A stretch of DNA of 64,000 nucleotides from JABSSA01 sp039984715 (GCA_039984715.1 JBDWUA010000016.1:248001-312000), one strand, 5' to 3'. Positions 1 through 9,678 are shown, numbered from the stretch's first letter. A program made the numbers and translations. Notes: generated by a model not told the origin, from the sequence alone.

Positions 1-1
1 T

Positions 2-370
2 GTCGATCAACGCGCGCAACGTTCGGATTTACCTTTGATTGCCGGGCAGGGCGCTGACCTGCATGTCGAAGAAGCCATGATTCTTGTCGACGCGGCCGCG
101 CCTTTGGGGGACCGTTTGCGCGGACTTCAAAGGGTTGGCGAACGCCGCTGGGATTTGGTGCTGGATCGAAATCAACGCATCTTACTACCCGCCGACAATC
201 CGGTCGCCGCCCTTGAGCGCATGATCGCATTGGATTCGGCAAGCGATGTGCTGGCGCGCGATATCTCTCGCGTTGATCTTCGCCTGACCGCCCGTCCCAC
301 AATTCGCATGCAAGCGCGCGCCACTGAAGAACGTTTGCGTATCCACAAGTTAAATTTGCAATCTGAGTAG
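2..370 (+). CDS. ftsQ: Cell division protein FtsQ, C-terminal part (5' end outside window)
   Basis: The frame is open from the first bases and ends at TAG 368-370, giving about 122 visible residues. The visible part holds PLIAGQGAD near the start and a C-terminal beta-rich stretch with AVSDVLARDISRVD-like residues and a run resembling RLTARPTIRM, as in the C-terminal POTRA/beta domain of alphaproteobacterial FtsQ. FtsQ is a single-pass inner-membrane divisome protein that links FtsB/FtsL to the rest of the machinery. ftsA starts eight bases after the stop, so the two are co-transcribed. The N-terminus and membrane segment lie upstream of the window. Identification rests on sequence feel plus gene order. 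Confidence 0.85.
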   Translation, partial: VDQRAQRSDLPLIAGQGADLHVEEAMILVDAAAPLGDRLRGLQRVGERRWDLVLDRNQRILLPADNPVAALERMIALDSASDVLARDISRVDLRLTARPTIRMQARATEERLRIHKLNLQSE

Positions 371-377
371 TTTGACG

Positions 378-1712
378 ATGAATGATCTCTATCAAAGCCA
401 ACGTACGATGCGTCACATGCGCAAGCTCGCTATTCAGCGGGGTGTTGTGGCCATATTGGACATTGGCAGTTCCAAAATCGCATGCCTCGTGTTGCGTTTT
501 GATGGAGCGTCTCGGATTGGCGAAGAAGGCGAAATTGGCTCGTTGGCGGGCCAAGCTGGTTTTCGGATTATCGGTGCTGCTACGACGCGGTCCCGTGGGG
601 TCAAATTTGGCGAAATCTCAGCAATGGCGGAAACCGAACGCGCGATGCGCACCGCTTTGCAGGCCGCACAAAAGATGGCGGGTATCCGTGTTGATCATGT
701 TATCGTGTGTTTTGCTGGTGGTGATCCGCGCAGCTATGGGTTGGATGCGCAAATTGAATTGGAAGGCCAGCTGGTCGAAGAGGGCGACGTCGCCAAGGTA
801 CTGGCGCGGTGTGATATTCCTGATTACGGCGCCCATCGTGAAGTGCTGCACGCCCAACCGGTTAACTTTGCGCTTGATCATAGATCGGGCCTGATCGATC
901 CGCGCGGCCAATTGGGCAACGCTTTGGCGGTCGATATGCATATGCTGACTGTTGACGCCACAGTGGTTCAAAATCTTGCGCAATGCGTCAAACGGTGTGA
1001 TCTGGAATTGGCTGGTATCGCAAATTCGACCTATGCATCTGGCATTGCGGCGCTGGTCGAAGATGAACAGGAACTTGGCGCGGCTTGTATTGATATGGGC
1101 GGCGGATCAACCGGTGTGTCCATCTTTATCAAAAAACACATGATTTATTCCGACACCGTTCGTTTGGGCGGGGATCATGTGACAAGCGACATTTCGATGG
1201 GGCTGCAAGTGCCCACTACAAATGCCGAACGGATCAAGACGTTTTATGGCGGCGTTCATGCGACTGGCGTGGATGATCGCGAAATGATCGAAACCGGTGG
1301 TGATACAGGTGATTATGAACATGATCGCCGCACAGTCAGCCGCGCCGAGCTGATTGGTATTATGCGTCCTCGGGTCGAAGAGATTCTGGAAGAAGTTCGC
1401 GCCCGTCTGGATGCGGCCGGATTTGACCAATTGCCCAGCCAACAAATCGTTTTGACAGGAGGCGGCAGCCAAATCCCCGGACTTGATGGATTGGCGAGCC
1501 GGATTTTGGGTCAGCAGGTGCGTCTTGGTCGCCCGCTTCGCGTGCATGGATTGCCCCAAGCCGCGACCGGCCCAAGTTTTGCCAGCGCCGTTGGCCTTAG
1601 TCTGTTCGCAGCGAACCCCCAAGATGAATGGTGGGACTTTGATATCCCGGCTGACCGATACCCGGCACGCTCGCTTAGACGGGCTGTCAAATGGTTCAAG
1701 GAGAATTGGTAG
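378..1712 (+). CDS. ftsA: Cell division protein FtsA
   Basis: Actin-fold ATPase that tethers FtsZ filaments to the membrane. About 444 residues. The first phosphate-binding motif VAILDIGSSKIACLV lies near residue 25, the second at IDMGGGSTGVSIF near residue 240, and the adenosine motif LTGGGSQIPG near residue 363. The C-terminus is the short amphipathic membrane-targeting helix region ending in basic and aromatic residues (AVKWFKENW). An in-frame TTG at 372 would add two residues, but the ATG at 378 is the more likely start. It follows ftsQ by a few bases and precedes ftsZ, the canonical dcw order. Confidence 0.97.
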   Translation: MNDLYQSQRTMRHMRKLAIQRGVVAILDIGSSKIACLVLRFDGASRIGEEGEIGSLAGQAGFRIIGAATTRSRGVKFGEISAMAETERAMRTALQAAQKMAGIRVDHVIVCFAGGDPRSYGLDAQIELEGQLVEEGDVAKVLARCDIPDYGAHREVLHAQPVNFALDHRSGLIDPRGQLGNALAVDMHMLTVDATVVQNLAQCVKRCDLELAGIANSTYASGIAALVEDEQELGAACIDMGGGSTGVSIFIKKHMIYSDTVRLGGDHVTSDISMGLQVPTTNAERIKTFYGGVHATGVDDREMIETGGDTGDYEHDRRTVSRAELIGIMRPRVEEILEEVRARLDAAGFDQLPSQQIVLTGGGSQIPGLDGLASRILGQQVRLGRPLRVHGLPQAATGPSFASAVGLSLFAANPQDEWWDFDIPADRYPARSLRRAVKWFKENW

Positions 1713-2055
1713 CCGCAACTCACATAGGCGATTCTAACAGAGGTTGATCAAGTAAAACGGGAATGTCCACGTGGACAAGAGCGGATAAATTCGCCGTCCC
1801 GAACACGCAGTCAGGCCCGCAGACACATCGAGTGATTCTGTGCTTGCATACACTCTGCTTGTGGCAAGGCGGTCCGAAACCGCAATATTCAGGGGCATCC
1901 TACTATTTTGAGGGAAAATTGGCAGATTTCAGCCAATATTTTGTGGCTAAACTGTGTTTTTTGGGTGACGCATCGGTGCGTCTTGGGTAAGTTGTCGGTT
2001 AATTAGACGTAAATAGGGCTCTCCAAGAGCCACAATGCACAGGCGGACCCAGACA
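1713..2055 (+). promoter_or_regulatory. ftsA-ftsZ intergenic region with a 14-bp perfect palindrome
   Basis: There are 343 bases without a convincing gene. A 75-codon frame here has no family-like sequence. TGTCCACGTGGACA at 1764-1777 is a perfect 14-bp palindrome. At 1999-2013 there is TTAA, seven bases, then TAAA, one mismatch from the TTAA-N7-TTAA pattern bound by CtrA in alphaproteobacteria. The region very likely carries the ftsZ promoter, since ftsZ is commonly given its own promoter, but I cannot place the -35/-10 boxes with confidence. Confidence 0.45.
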
Positions 2056-3684
2056 ATGACATTGAACCTTTCGATGCCCGGCACCGAGGAATTAAAACCT
2101 CGCATTACAGTTTTTGGTGTTGGTGGCGCAGGCGGCAACGCGGTCAACAATATGATCGAAAAGCAATTGCAAGGCGTAGACTTTGTCGTTGCGAACACAG
2201 ACGCTCAGGCGTTGGCGCAATCTGCGTCTTCCAGCCGTGTCCAACTTGGCATCAAAGCGACTGAAGGTCTGGGCGCGGGCGCACGTCCAAGTGTGGGTGC
2301 TGCTGCTGCGGAAGAAAGCATCGAACAAATTGTCGATCATCTGGCTGGGGCGCACATGTGCTTTATTACGGCTGGCATGGGTGGTGGTACTGGCACTGGG
2401 GCCGCACCGATCATTGCCCAAGCTGCTCGTGAGTTGGGTGTGTTGACGGTTGGTGTCGTAACAAAACCCTTCCAGTTTGAAGGTGCTAAGCGCATGCGTC
2501 AGGCTGAAGACGGTGTTGACGCACTGCAACGGGTCGTCGACACGCTGATCATCATTCCGAACCAGAACCTTTTCCGTTTGGCCAATGAAAAAACGACCTT
2601 TACCGAAGCGTTTTCGATGGCGGATGACGTTTTGTATCAAGGTGTTAAGGGTGTGACTGATCTGATGGTCCGTCCTGGTCTGATCAACCTTGATTTTGCT
2701 GATGTGCGCGCCGTCATGGACGAGATGGGCAAAGCGATGATGGGGACGGGCGAAGCAGAAGGCGAAGATCGCGCCATTCAAGCTGCCGAAGCGGCTATCG
2801 CAAACCCATTGTTGGACGAAATTTCGTTGCGCGGAGCCAAGGGTGTTCTGATCAATATCACCGGTGCGCATGATCTGACCTTGTTTGAACTGGACGAAGC
2901 GGCCAACCGCATTCGCGAAGAAGTCGACCCAGATGCAAATATCATCGTGGGCAGCACGCTGGACACGGCGATGGAGGGCATGATGCGCGTCAGCGTCGTG
3001 GCAACAGGAATAGATGCATCCGAAATAGTTATGGATGTTCCCGTCCCACGTCGCAGCCTGAAAGAACCATTGCCTGCTGGCGTGGCAGCACCGATTGCAG
3101 CGGCAGAAGCTTTGCCAGAAACGCAACCTGCTTTGGTTGCCTCTGCGACTGAAGAGCCATCACTGTTTGAAGCCGTGCCTCAACAACAGACAGAGGTCGC
3201 TCAACACGCGCCTGAGCAGACTTATGAGCAACAAGAATATGTTGCGCCACATGCTGACGATCTGCCGCCCCCGGCGTATCAACCACAGGTTCCTGCATTT
3301 GCACCACGTGAGGATTCGATCGAAGCCGATCCGGAAACCTTTGTGGCACCCCAAGCGCCAGCGCCGGGAACACCTAGCGCAGAAACGATGGAACGCTTGC
3401 GCGCTGCAACACAAATGCATCGTGAAGCTGCGGCACCTGCACCAGTGCAAGACATCGCACATGCCCATGACGCTGAACGCCCTCGGTTTGGGATAAATTC
3501 GCTTATCAACCGCATGACCGGCCATTCGGAAACACCCGCGCGTCAGCCAATGCCGCCGCGTGCTCAACCTCCGGTCCATGGTCAAGCAGCACACACGCCA
3601 GCAGCGCCACAGACCAACGAAACTGCTGACGTTGATCAGGATCGGATCGAGATTCCGGCCTTCCTGAGACGCCAAGCGAACTAA
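2056..3684 (+). CDS. ftsZ: Cell division GTPase FtsZ
   Basis: Tubulin-like GTPase that forms the Z-ring at mid-cell. 542 residues from the ATG at 2056 (MTLNLSMPG), which matches the usual Rhodobacterales N-terminus. An upstream in-frame ATG at 2035 would add seven residues. GVGGAGGNAV at residues 21-30 and the tubulin signature GMGGGTGTG at 107-115 bind GTP. The core ends near residue 330. Then comes a roughly 200-residue linker rich in Pro, Gln, Glu and Ala, and a conserved C-terminal peptide RIEIPAFLRRQAN that docks on FtsA and other partners. The long linker is normal for this order. Confidence 0.98.
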   Translation: MTLNLSMPGTEELKPRITVFGVGGAGGNAVNNMIEKQLQGVDFVVANTDAQALAQSASSSRVQLGIKATEGLGAGARPSVGAAAAEESIEQIVDHLAGAHMCFITAGMGGGTGTGAAPIIAQAARELGVLTVGVVTKPFQFEGAKRMRQAEDGVDALQRVVDTLIIIPNQNLFRLANEKTTFTEAFSMADDVLYQGVKGVTDLMVRPGLINLDFADVRAVMDEMGKAMMGTGEAEGEDRAIQAAEAAIANPLLDEISLRGAKGVLINITGAHDLTLFELDEAANRIREEVDPDANIIVGSTLDTAMEGMMRVSVVATGIDASEIVMDVPVPRRSLKEPLPAGVAAPIAAAEALPETQPALVASATEEPSLFEAVPQQQTEVAQHAPEQTYEQQEYVAPHADDLPPPAYQPQVPAFAPREDSIEADPETFVAPQAPAPGTPSAETMERLRAATQMHREAAAPAPVQDIAHAHDAERPRFGINSLINRMTGHSETPARQPMPPRAQPPVHGQAAHTPAAPQTNETADVDQDRIEIPAFLRRQAN

Positions 3685-3704
3685 TTTTCTATAACAATGT
3701 CACG

Positions 3705-3735
3705 AAAGGGCTGCCTAATTGGCGGCCCTTTTTTG
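3705..3735 (+). terminator. Rho-independent terminator after ftsZ
   Basis: Stem GGGCTGCC (3708-3715) pairs with GGCGGCCC (3721-3728) with one G-T wobble around the loop TAATT. It is extended by AAA/TTT and followed by six T. It lies 20 bases after the ftsZ stop and separates ftsZ from lpxC. Confidence 0.85.
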
Positions 3736-3882
3736 TTTAGTTTCAAGGTATTGACGGGGTGTAGGCGGTATTACGCATTTACGTTACAAACATGTTTCAT
3801 TCCGTTGCAAAGAGTGAATTGTGCTTGTGCAGCATCAGTCGTACCTGTCTCCTCGTTAAGAAAGAATTATGGACGGCCTTTC

Positions 3883-4803
3883 GTGCAGAAAACCATTCGG
3901 TCATCAGTTTCCTTTAGTGGCAAAGGTTTGCATTCCGGCAAACCTGCGACCGTTACGATTCTGCCGGCTGGCGCGGAACATGGCATCTGGTTTCACAGAA
4001 CTGATGTCGCCAAGGACGGGGTGATCCCGGCGCGGTACGACGCTGTACGTCAGTCTCCCTTGTGCACATTTTTGGAAAATGAGTCGGGGGCCAGCGTTTC
4101 AACCGTCGAACATTTGATGGCCGCACTTGCCGGTTGTGGGGTCCACAACGCATTGATTGAGGTCGACGGACCAGAAATTCCAATTCTGGATGGATCCGCC
4201 GTACCGTTTCTGCGGGGCATCATGGCAAAAGGTCTGCGGACTTTGCCTGCACCTGTACGTGCGTTGGAAGTGTTGAAAGAAGTGCGCGTTGAAAAAGGCG
4301 ATGCATCTGCTGTCATCGTGCCGTCAAATGTCATGAAAATTGACTTTCACATCGATTTTGATGACCCAGCAATCGGGCGCCAATCTAAATCTTTGAATAT
4401 GTCAAACGGGTCTTTTGCGCGCGAATTGAGCGATAGCCGGACCTTCTGTCGCCAAGCAGACGTCGACGCGATGTTAGCGAATGGATTGGCGCAGGGCGGT
4501 GTTCCTGGCCAAAACGGCGTTGTTTTTGATGGCACACGCGTATCCAGCCCAGGCGGTTTGCGTCACTCTGACGAACCTGTTCGCCATAAAATGTTGGACG
4601 CTTTGGGTGATCTGGCATTGGCAGGCGCTCCGCTTATTGGTCACTATACCGGTGTAAAAGCGGGGCATGCGGTCACCAATGATTTGCTGCACAAGTTGTT
4701 CAGCACTCCGGACGCTGTTCGCATGATTGTGTGTGACGCAAGCACTGCATCCCGTCTTCCCGGTCACGGGCTTGTGTGGGACGAAATTCCCGCAGTCGCC
4801 TAA
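3883..4803 (+). CDS. lpxC: UDP-3-O-acyl-N-acetylglucosamine deacetylase LpxC
   Basis: Zinc enzyme for the committed step of lipid A synthesis in the cytoplasm. The GTG at 3883 (VQKTIRSSVSF) gives 306 residues, the usual length. The frame stays open further upstream, but those residues run through the terminator and do not look like LpxC. Zinc ligands are visible where expected: H77 in STVEHLMAALAG, and H235 and D239 in RHKMLDALGD, close to E. coli H79, H238 and D242. The substrate loop SFSGKGLHSGKP is near the N-terminus. The gene stands between the ftsZ terminator and bamD. TTAA-N7-TTAT at 3857-3871 is a possible but weak CtrA-like site. Confidence 0.96.
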   Translation: MQKTIRSSVSFSGKGLHSGKPATVTILPAGAEHGIWFHRTDVAKDGVIPARYDAVRQSPLCTFLENESGASVSTVEHLMAALAGCGVHNALIEVDGPEIPILDGSAVPFLRGIMAKGLRTLPAPVRALEVLKEVRVEKGDASAVIVPSNVMKIDFHIDFDDPAIGRQSKSLNMSNGSFARELSDSRTFCRQADVDAMLANGLAQGGVPGQNGVVFDGTRVSSPGGLRHSDEPVRHKMLDALGDLALAGAPLIGHYTGVKAGHAVTNDLLHKLFSTPDAVRMIVCDASTASRLPGHGLVWDEIPAVA

Positions 4804-4913
4804 GACCTGCAAATCGGTCATTTCACTGGAAAATACGATATGCTAAACAACCTGCAAAACCTTTGGCATGGAATACGATGACAAGGGACGCGGAGTTTGG
4901 GGAGTTGGTTGGC

Positions 4914-5765
4914 ATGGCCGGCAACAAGCGAATGTTAAAATGGGCAATGGTAACAACTTGTGTTGTTGCCCTATCCGCATGCGGAGATGGAATTGGTCGG
5001 GCTGGCAATCGGGATATCCCGTTGGAAAGCTTCTCGGCGCAGCAGATTTTTGAACGCGGCGAATTCGAACTGGAACGCAGCAAGCCAGACGACGCGGCGT
5101 TCTATTTTGCGGAAATTGAACGGCTTTATCCGTTTTCGGATATTGCGCGGCGTGCTTTGATTATGCAGGCTTTTGCGTTTCATTCGGATCGGGATTACGA
5201 AAACAGCCGGTCTGCAGCGCAGCGGTTTATTGATTTCTATCCCGAAGATGATGATGCAGCCTATGCACAATATCTTCTGGCGCTCAGCTATTATGACCAG
5301 ATCGACGAAGTTGGACGGGATCAGGGGCTTACGTTTCAAGCTTTGCAGTCTTTGCGCGAAGTCATTGAACGTTACCCGGATAGTGAATTTTCGAAATCTG
5401 CGGTCCTAAAATTCGATCTTGCCTTTGATCACTTGGCTGGAAAAGAAATGGAAATTGGGCGCTATTATCTTAAGCGCGATAATTTTTCGGCTGCGATCAA
5501 TCGATTCCGGGTCGTTGTCGAAGATTTCCAAACCACGTCACATACAGCAGAAGCGCTGCACCGTTTGGTCGAAGCATATCTAAGTCTTGGTCTGACGGAC
5601 CAAGCACAGACAGCCGGTGCGATCCTTGGGTTCAACTACCAATCTACGGAATGGTATGAAGACAGCTTCAAATTGCTAACGGGGCAGGGACTTCAACCCA
5701 GATCTCGCGGGAATAATTGGCTAAGCCAGATCTATCGTCAGATGGTTCAAGGCCGCTGGCTCTGA
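4914..5765 (+). CDS. bamD: Outer membrane assembly lipoprotein BamD (ComL)
   Basis: Periplasmic lipoprotein of the BAM complex that folds outer membrane proteins. 283 residues from the ATG at 4914 (a second in-frame ATG at 4932 is possible). A signal peptide ends in the lipobox LSAC near residue 22. TPR-type helices follow, with FYFAEIERLYPFSD, AAQRFIDFYPEDDDA and LREVIERYPDSEF as typical BamD repeats, and a later IGRYYLKRDNFSAAINRF segment. The lpxC-bamD-recN order is common in alphaproteobacteria. Upstream in-frame starts would bury the lipobox and are rejected. Confidence 0.95.
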   Translation: MAGNKRMLKWAMVTTCVVALSACGDGIGRAGNRDIPLESFSAQQIFERGEFELERSKPDDAAFYFAEIERLYPFSDIARRALIMQAFAFHSDRDYENSRSAAQRFIDFYPEDDDAAYAQYLLALSYYDQIDEVGRDQGLTFQALQSLREVIERYPDSEFSKSAVLKFDLAFDHLAGKEMEIGRYYLKRDNFSAAINRFRVVVEDFQTTSHTAEALHRLVEAYLSLGLTDQAQTAGAILGFNYQSTEWYEDSFKLLTGQGLQPRSRGNNWLSQIYRQMVQGRWL

Positions 5766-5786
5766 TCATTTCAATCGGACAGCATC

Positions 5787-7436
5787 ATGCTGCGTGGACT
5801 TGAAATAACCGATATGCTGATCATTGATCGGCTGGAACTTGAGTTCCAGCCGGGTCTCAATGTTCTGACCGGTGAAACGGGTGCAGGTAAATCCATCCTG
5901 CTTGATTCTCTTGGGTTTGTTCTGGGTTGGCGCGGGCGTGCCGACCTTGTGCGCCAAGGCGCTGAACAGGGCGAAGTTGTTGCTTGGTTTGATCTGGACG
6001 AAACCCATCCCGCGCGCGCCGTGTTGGAAGAGGCTGGGTTAGACGCGGAAGACGAGCTTATTTTGCGCCGTGTGAATGCGCGTGATGGACGCAAGACGGC
6101 TTGGGTCAATAATCGTCGCGCCAGCGGTGAGGTTTTGCGAGCCTTGTCCGAAACGCTGGTTGAATTGCATGGACAACACGACGATCGGGGTTTGTTAAAC
6201 CCTCGTGGGCATCGAGCGATCCTTGATGCGTTTGCTGATCATGAAACTGGGCGAAGCAAGGTGCGCAACGCATGGCGCGCGCAATCACGAGCAACGTCTG
6301 CATTGGCGGATGCGATGGCTGCGATGGAGTCCATCCGTGCGGAAGAAGAGTTTTTGCGGCATTCAGTGGCAGAATTGGACGCACTGGACCCACAACCTGA
6401 CGAAGAGGAATCGTTGGATACACGTCGGCGTTTGATGCAGGCCGCTGAACGCATTCGCGAAGATGTTGCGCGGGCGCATACAGCGTTGGGGCAGGACGGC
6501 GCAGAGGGCGCGACCACAGATGCATTGCGGTGGCTCGAAGGTGTGGCAGAGCAGGCCGAAGGTTACCTTGATGCGCCCATAGATGCGTTGGGGCGGTCCC
6601 TGTCCGCATTGGATGAAGCCACAGATGGCATCGTTCGCGCGATTGAGAACCTCAATGTAAACCCGCTTGAATTGGAAGAAACCGAAGAGCGGTTATTCGC
6701 AATTCGCGCATTGGCACGCAAACATGACGTTCCAGCGGATGAATTGGCGCAATTGGCGACTGACCTACGTGAAAAGCTGACCGCATTGGATGCGGGCGAC
6801 GCTGATTTGGCGCGATTGCAATCTGAATTGAGCCTTGCACAATCGGCCTATAGTAAGGCCGCCGACGCCCTCACAGAATCGCGCAAAAAAGCAGCGGCAG
6901 CGTTGGATAAGGCTGTCATGACCGAACTTGCCCCCCTGAAAATGGAACGGGCAATTTTCACGACGGATTTCGAAGCCGCGGATCCCGGACCCGACGGGCA
7001 AGACAGTGTTGCATTTACAGTGGCGACCAATCCCGGAGCACCCTCTGGGGCATTGAACAAGATTGCGTCGGGTGGTGAATTAAGCCGTTTCTTGTTGGCC
7101 CTGAAGGTGTGTTTGGCACAGGGGCAATCAGGCTTGACCATGATTTTTGACGAAATTGATCGTGGTGTCGGTGGGGCGACGGCGGATGCCGTTGGGCGCA
7201 GATTGGCCTCGCTTGCCCAAGACAGTCAGGTTCTTGTTGTAACGCATTCTCCGCAGGTTGCGGCACTTGGGGCGCATCACTGGCGCGTCGCAAAGACCGT
7301 TGTAAAAGGCAAAACCCTGTCCAGCGTGGTGTCTTTGGATTCGTCTGAGCGTATCGATGAAATTGCGCGAATGTTGGCCGGAGACCATGTCACAGACGAA
7401 GCGCGCGGTGCAGCAAGGGCATTATTGGGTCCTTAA
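5787..7436 (+). CDS. recN: DNA repair protein RecN
   Basis: SMC-like ATPase for double-strand break repair, 549 residues. The N-terminal half-domain has MLRGLEITDMLIIDRLELEF and Walker A GETGAGKS near residue 30. Two coiled-coil stretches flank the middle (about 150-360), with many Ala/Glu/Arg heptads. The C-terminal half-domain has the ABC signature ASGGELSRFLLAL, Walker B MIFDEIDRGVGG and the VVTHSPQVAA switch. It starts 22 bases after bamD, so it is probably in the same transcript. Length and motif order are normal. Confidence 0.97.
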   Translation: MLRGLEITDMLIIDRLELEFQPGLNVLTGETGAGKSILLDSLGFVLGWRGRADLVRQGAEQGEVVAWFDLDETHPARAVLEEAGLDAEDELILRRVNARDGRKTAWVNNRRASGEVLRALSETLVELHGQHDDRGLLNPRGHRAILDAFADHETGRSKVRNAWRAQSRATSALADAMAAMESIRAEEEFLRHSVAELDALDPQPDEEESLDTRRRLMQAAERIREDVARAHTALGQDGAEGATTDALRWLEGVAEQAEGYLDAPIDALGRSLSALDEATDGIVRAIENLNVNPLELEETEERLFAIRALARKHDVPADELAQLATDLREKLTALDAGDADLARLQSELSLAQSAYSKAADALTESRKKAAAALDKAVMTELAPLKMERAIFTTDFEAADPGPDGQDSVAFTVATNPGAPSGALNKIASGGELSRFLLALKVCLAQGQSGLTMIFDEIDRGVGGATADAVGRRLASLAQDSQVLVVTHSPQVAALGAHHWRVAKTVVKGKTLSSVVSLDSSERIDEIARMLAGDHVTDEARGAARALLGP

Positions 7437-7636
7437 TGCCCACTTGGCGAGATTTTGTCCCTTAATGTCCTAATTTAATGTAAGATTTCAGGTTCAGGCT
7501 TTCCCTGACGGCTGGCTTGTCCTAGAGATGGGTAGAACTCAAACCCATTATCGCGCGGACTTTATCGTTGCATACGCGCTCGATTATCACTCGTCAGTTT
7601 GACCGTACCATCTGTGCTTGCCGCGATGGTTTTGGA

Positions 7637-9247
7637 ATGCTGCGCCAACATGGCCCCAGTCAAATTCAGTTTTGGTTCATCGCGCTGGCAATCGGGATTG
7701 CCGCGGGTTCTGCCGCTTTGTTCTTTCGAAAGGGGATCGAGGCGCTGCAAGCCTTTCTATATGGCACTGAAGATGTTCAGTACCTGCACAGTTTTGCGCA
7801 AAGCCTACCGTGGTATTGGGTTCTGGTGATCCCGATTTGCGGTGGACTGATTGTCGGGTTGATCCTGAATTACTTTACCAAAGACGGTGTGTCGCGCGGT
7901 GTGGCTGACGTGATCGAAGGGGCGGCGCTGCACAATGGTCGCGTCAGCACAAAGGTTGGAATCGCATCGGCCTGTGCGTCTTTTGTGACTTTATCAACGG
8001 GGGGATCGACCGGTCGTGAGGGGCCAGTGGTGCACATTGCCGCCATTCTTGCGACCAAAGTGTCGCGCTGGATTAAAGCGGATGGGATCACGGGGCGCGA
8101 TCTTTTGGGCTGTGCAGTTGCGGCCGCCGTGTCCGCCAGTTTCAATGCACCTATCGCCGGTGCTCTTTTCGCGCTTGAGGTCGTTTTACGCCATTTCGCG
8201 ATGCACGCATTTGCACCCATTGTGATTGCCAGTGTGGCCGGAACGGTCATCAACCGTCTCGAATATGGCGATGTCACAGAATTCATGCTCGACAACCCCA
8301 GTCAGCTGCAATTTTATATCGAACTGCCCGCATTCCTTATTCTAGGCCTGCTCAGCGGACTTGTGGCTGTGGCCATGATGCGCACGATTTTCTGGGCCGA
8401 TGATTTTGGGACCTACGTCCAGAATCGAATAAAATTGCCGCGTGTGTTACGGCCTGCTTTGGCCGGCACGCTTTTGGGCGCGCTTGCTATCTTTTTCCCA
8501 CATATCATTGGCGTCGGTTATGAAACGACATCAATGGCGTTGACTGGTGAACTGTTGCTGCACGAGGCAGTGATTTTTGCAGTACTCAAAGTCATTGCCG
8601 TGGCCATTACAATGGCTGGGCGCATGGGAGGAGGGGTCTTTTCCCCGTCTTTGATGGTTGGTGCGTTGACAGGGTTGGGCTTTGGAATGATTGCGACAAG
8701 CCTGTTTCCCGACGTGTCGGGTGCGGATACGCTTTATGCTTTGGCTGGCATGGGGGCTGTATCGGCCGCTGTTCTGGGTGCGCCTATTTCGACAACCTTG
8801 ATCGTGTTCGAATTAACCGGAGATTGGCAAACAGGATTGGCGGTTATGGTATCCGTGTCCTTGTCATCGGCTGTGGCTTCGCGGCTGGTTGATCGCAGTT
8901 TTTTCCTGACACAACTCGAACGCCGTGGAACACATTTGGCTGCGGGGCCGCAAGCCTATTTACTGGCAATGTTTCGTGTGCAGAGCGTCATGCGTAAATT
9001 GGATGACCCAACGACTCCTGCGCTGGAAAGCTGTCAGATCATGATCGACGACGGTGTCTATCTGGACGCCAACGCCACTTTGGAAGTTGCGATTCCAATG
9101 TTTGACCGCAGTAATTTCACCTATGTGCCTGTGGTCAGCCTAGCCGCTGATGGTCCACCCGAATTGATCGGCACTTTGTTTCAGGTGGACGCGTTGAAAG
9201 CGTATAACCGTGCCCTTGCTGCGACGGCCGCCGAAGAACATTCCTAA
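7637..9247 (+). CDS. ClC-family chloride channel/transporter
   Basis: Integral membrane chloride channel or Cl-/H+ antiporter with about ten hydrophobic segments. The selectivity-filter signature GREGP is in GGSTGREGPVVH, and the second ClC signature is GRMGGGVFSPSLMVGA. GSSGIP is replaced here by GGSTG, a usual bacterial variant. A C-terminal hydrophilic tail of about 90 residues after the last helix contains one CBS-like stretch (VYLDANATLEVAIPMFDRSN). The start is uncertain: ATG at 7637 is preferred because FWFIALAIGIAAG, the first helix, follows 10 residues later; a TTG at 7568 also fits. The gene is on its own and converges on the DUF427 gene. Confidence 0.9.
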   Translation: MLRQHGPSQIQFWFIALAIGIAAGSAALFFRKGIEALQAFLYGTEDVQYLHSFAQSLPWYWVLVIPICGGLIVGLILNYFTKDGVSRGVADVIEGAALHNGRVSTKVGIASACASFVTLSTGGSTGREGPVVHIAAILATKVSRWIKADGITGRDLLGCAVAAAVSASFNAPIAGALFALEVVLRHFAMHAFAPIVIASVAGTVINRLEYGDVTEFMLDNPSQLQFYIELPAFLILGLLSGLVAVAMMRTIFWADDFGTYVQNRIKLPRVLRPALAGTLLGALAIFFPHIIGVGYETTSMALTGELLLHEAVIFAVLKVIAVAITMAGRMGGGVFSPSLMVGALTGLGFGMIATSLFPDVSGADTLYALAGMGAVSAAVLGAPISTTLIVFELTGDWQTGLAVMVSVSLSSAVASRLVDRSFFLTQLERRGTHLAAGPQAYLLAMFRVQSVMRKLDDPTTPALESCQIMIDDGVYLDANATLEVAIPMFDRSNFTYVPVVSLAADGPPELIGTLFQVDALKAYNRALAATAAEEHS

Positions 9248-9256
9248 GCCAACAGC

Positions 9257-9601
9257 TTAGATATTTTCGACAGTGATCAAGTCGCCAGTGTAAAACGCTA
9301 AATAGCCTTTGATCCGCTCAACGTTTTCGGTGGGATTTTCATATGTCCAAACGGAATCCGCGATGGTCTGGCTTTTGGTGACGACCGAAAAGTAATTTGC
9401 GTCCCCTTTATGTGGGCAATGCGTCGTCTTTTCCGACCTATCGAGGAAAGCCATCGCAATGTCAGAACGCGGAAAATACATGACGGGGGCATGGTCATCT
9501 TCGCTTAATTCCAGCGCATTCGAGCTTTCACCCAAGACCGCACCACCCACGCGCACGGTCCATTGACCTGCTGCATTGCGAATTGAGATTTGACCAGCCA
9601 T
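9257..9601 (-). CDS. DUF427 domain protein
   Basis: A 114-residue cytosolic protein. The domain covers nearly the whole length, with RVGGAVLGESSNALEL, PVMYFPRSDI and TTHCPHKGDANYFSV as conserved landmarks. The family has a small beta-barrel fold of unknown biochemical role. It ends 10 bases after the convergent ClC gene. Nothing here points to a specific partner. Confidence 0.85.
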   Translation of the reverse strand: MAGQISIRNAAGQWTVRVGGAVLGESSNALELSEDDHAPVMYFPRSDIAMAFLDRSEKTTHCPHKGDANYFSVVTKSQTIADSVWTYENPTENVERIKGYLAFYTGDLITVENI

Positions 9602-9678
9602 AAAAGTGTCCCTTCCAATGTCATGCGAACATAACGAAATTCATTAACGATCAGGTTACGCAGTCACCGGTGCAGTGA

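Noticed and set aside
1763..1990. 75-codon frame between ftsA and ftsZ
   Set aside because: No family-like sequence and it overlaps the palindrome and likely promoter region.
2092..3126. 344-codon minus-strand frame over ftsZ
   Set aside because: Cys/His/Arg-rich product of the opposite strand of a conserved gene; no independent signal.
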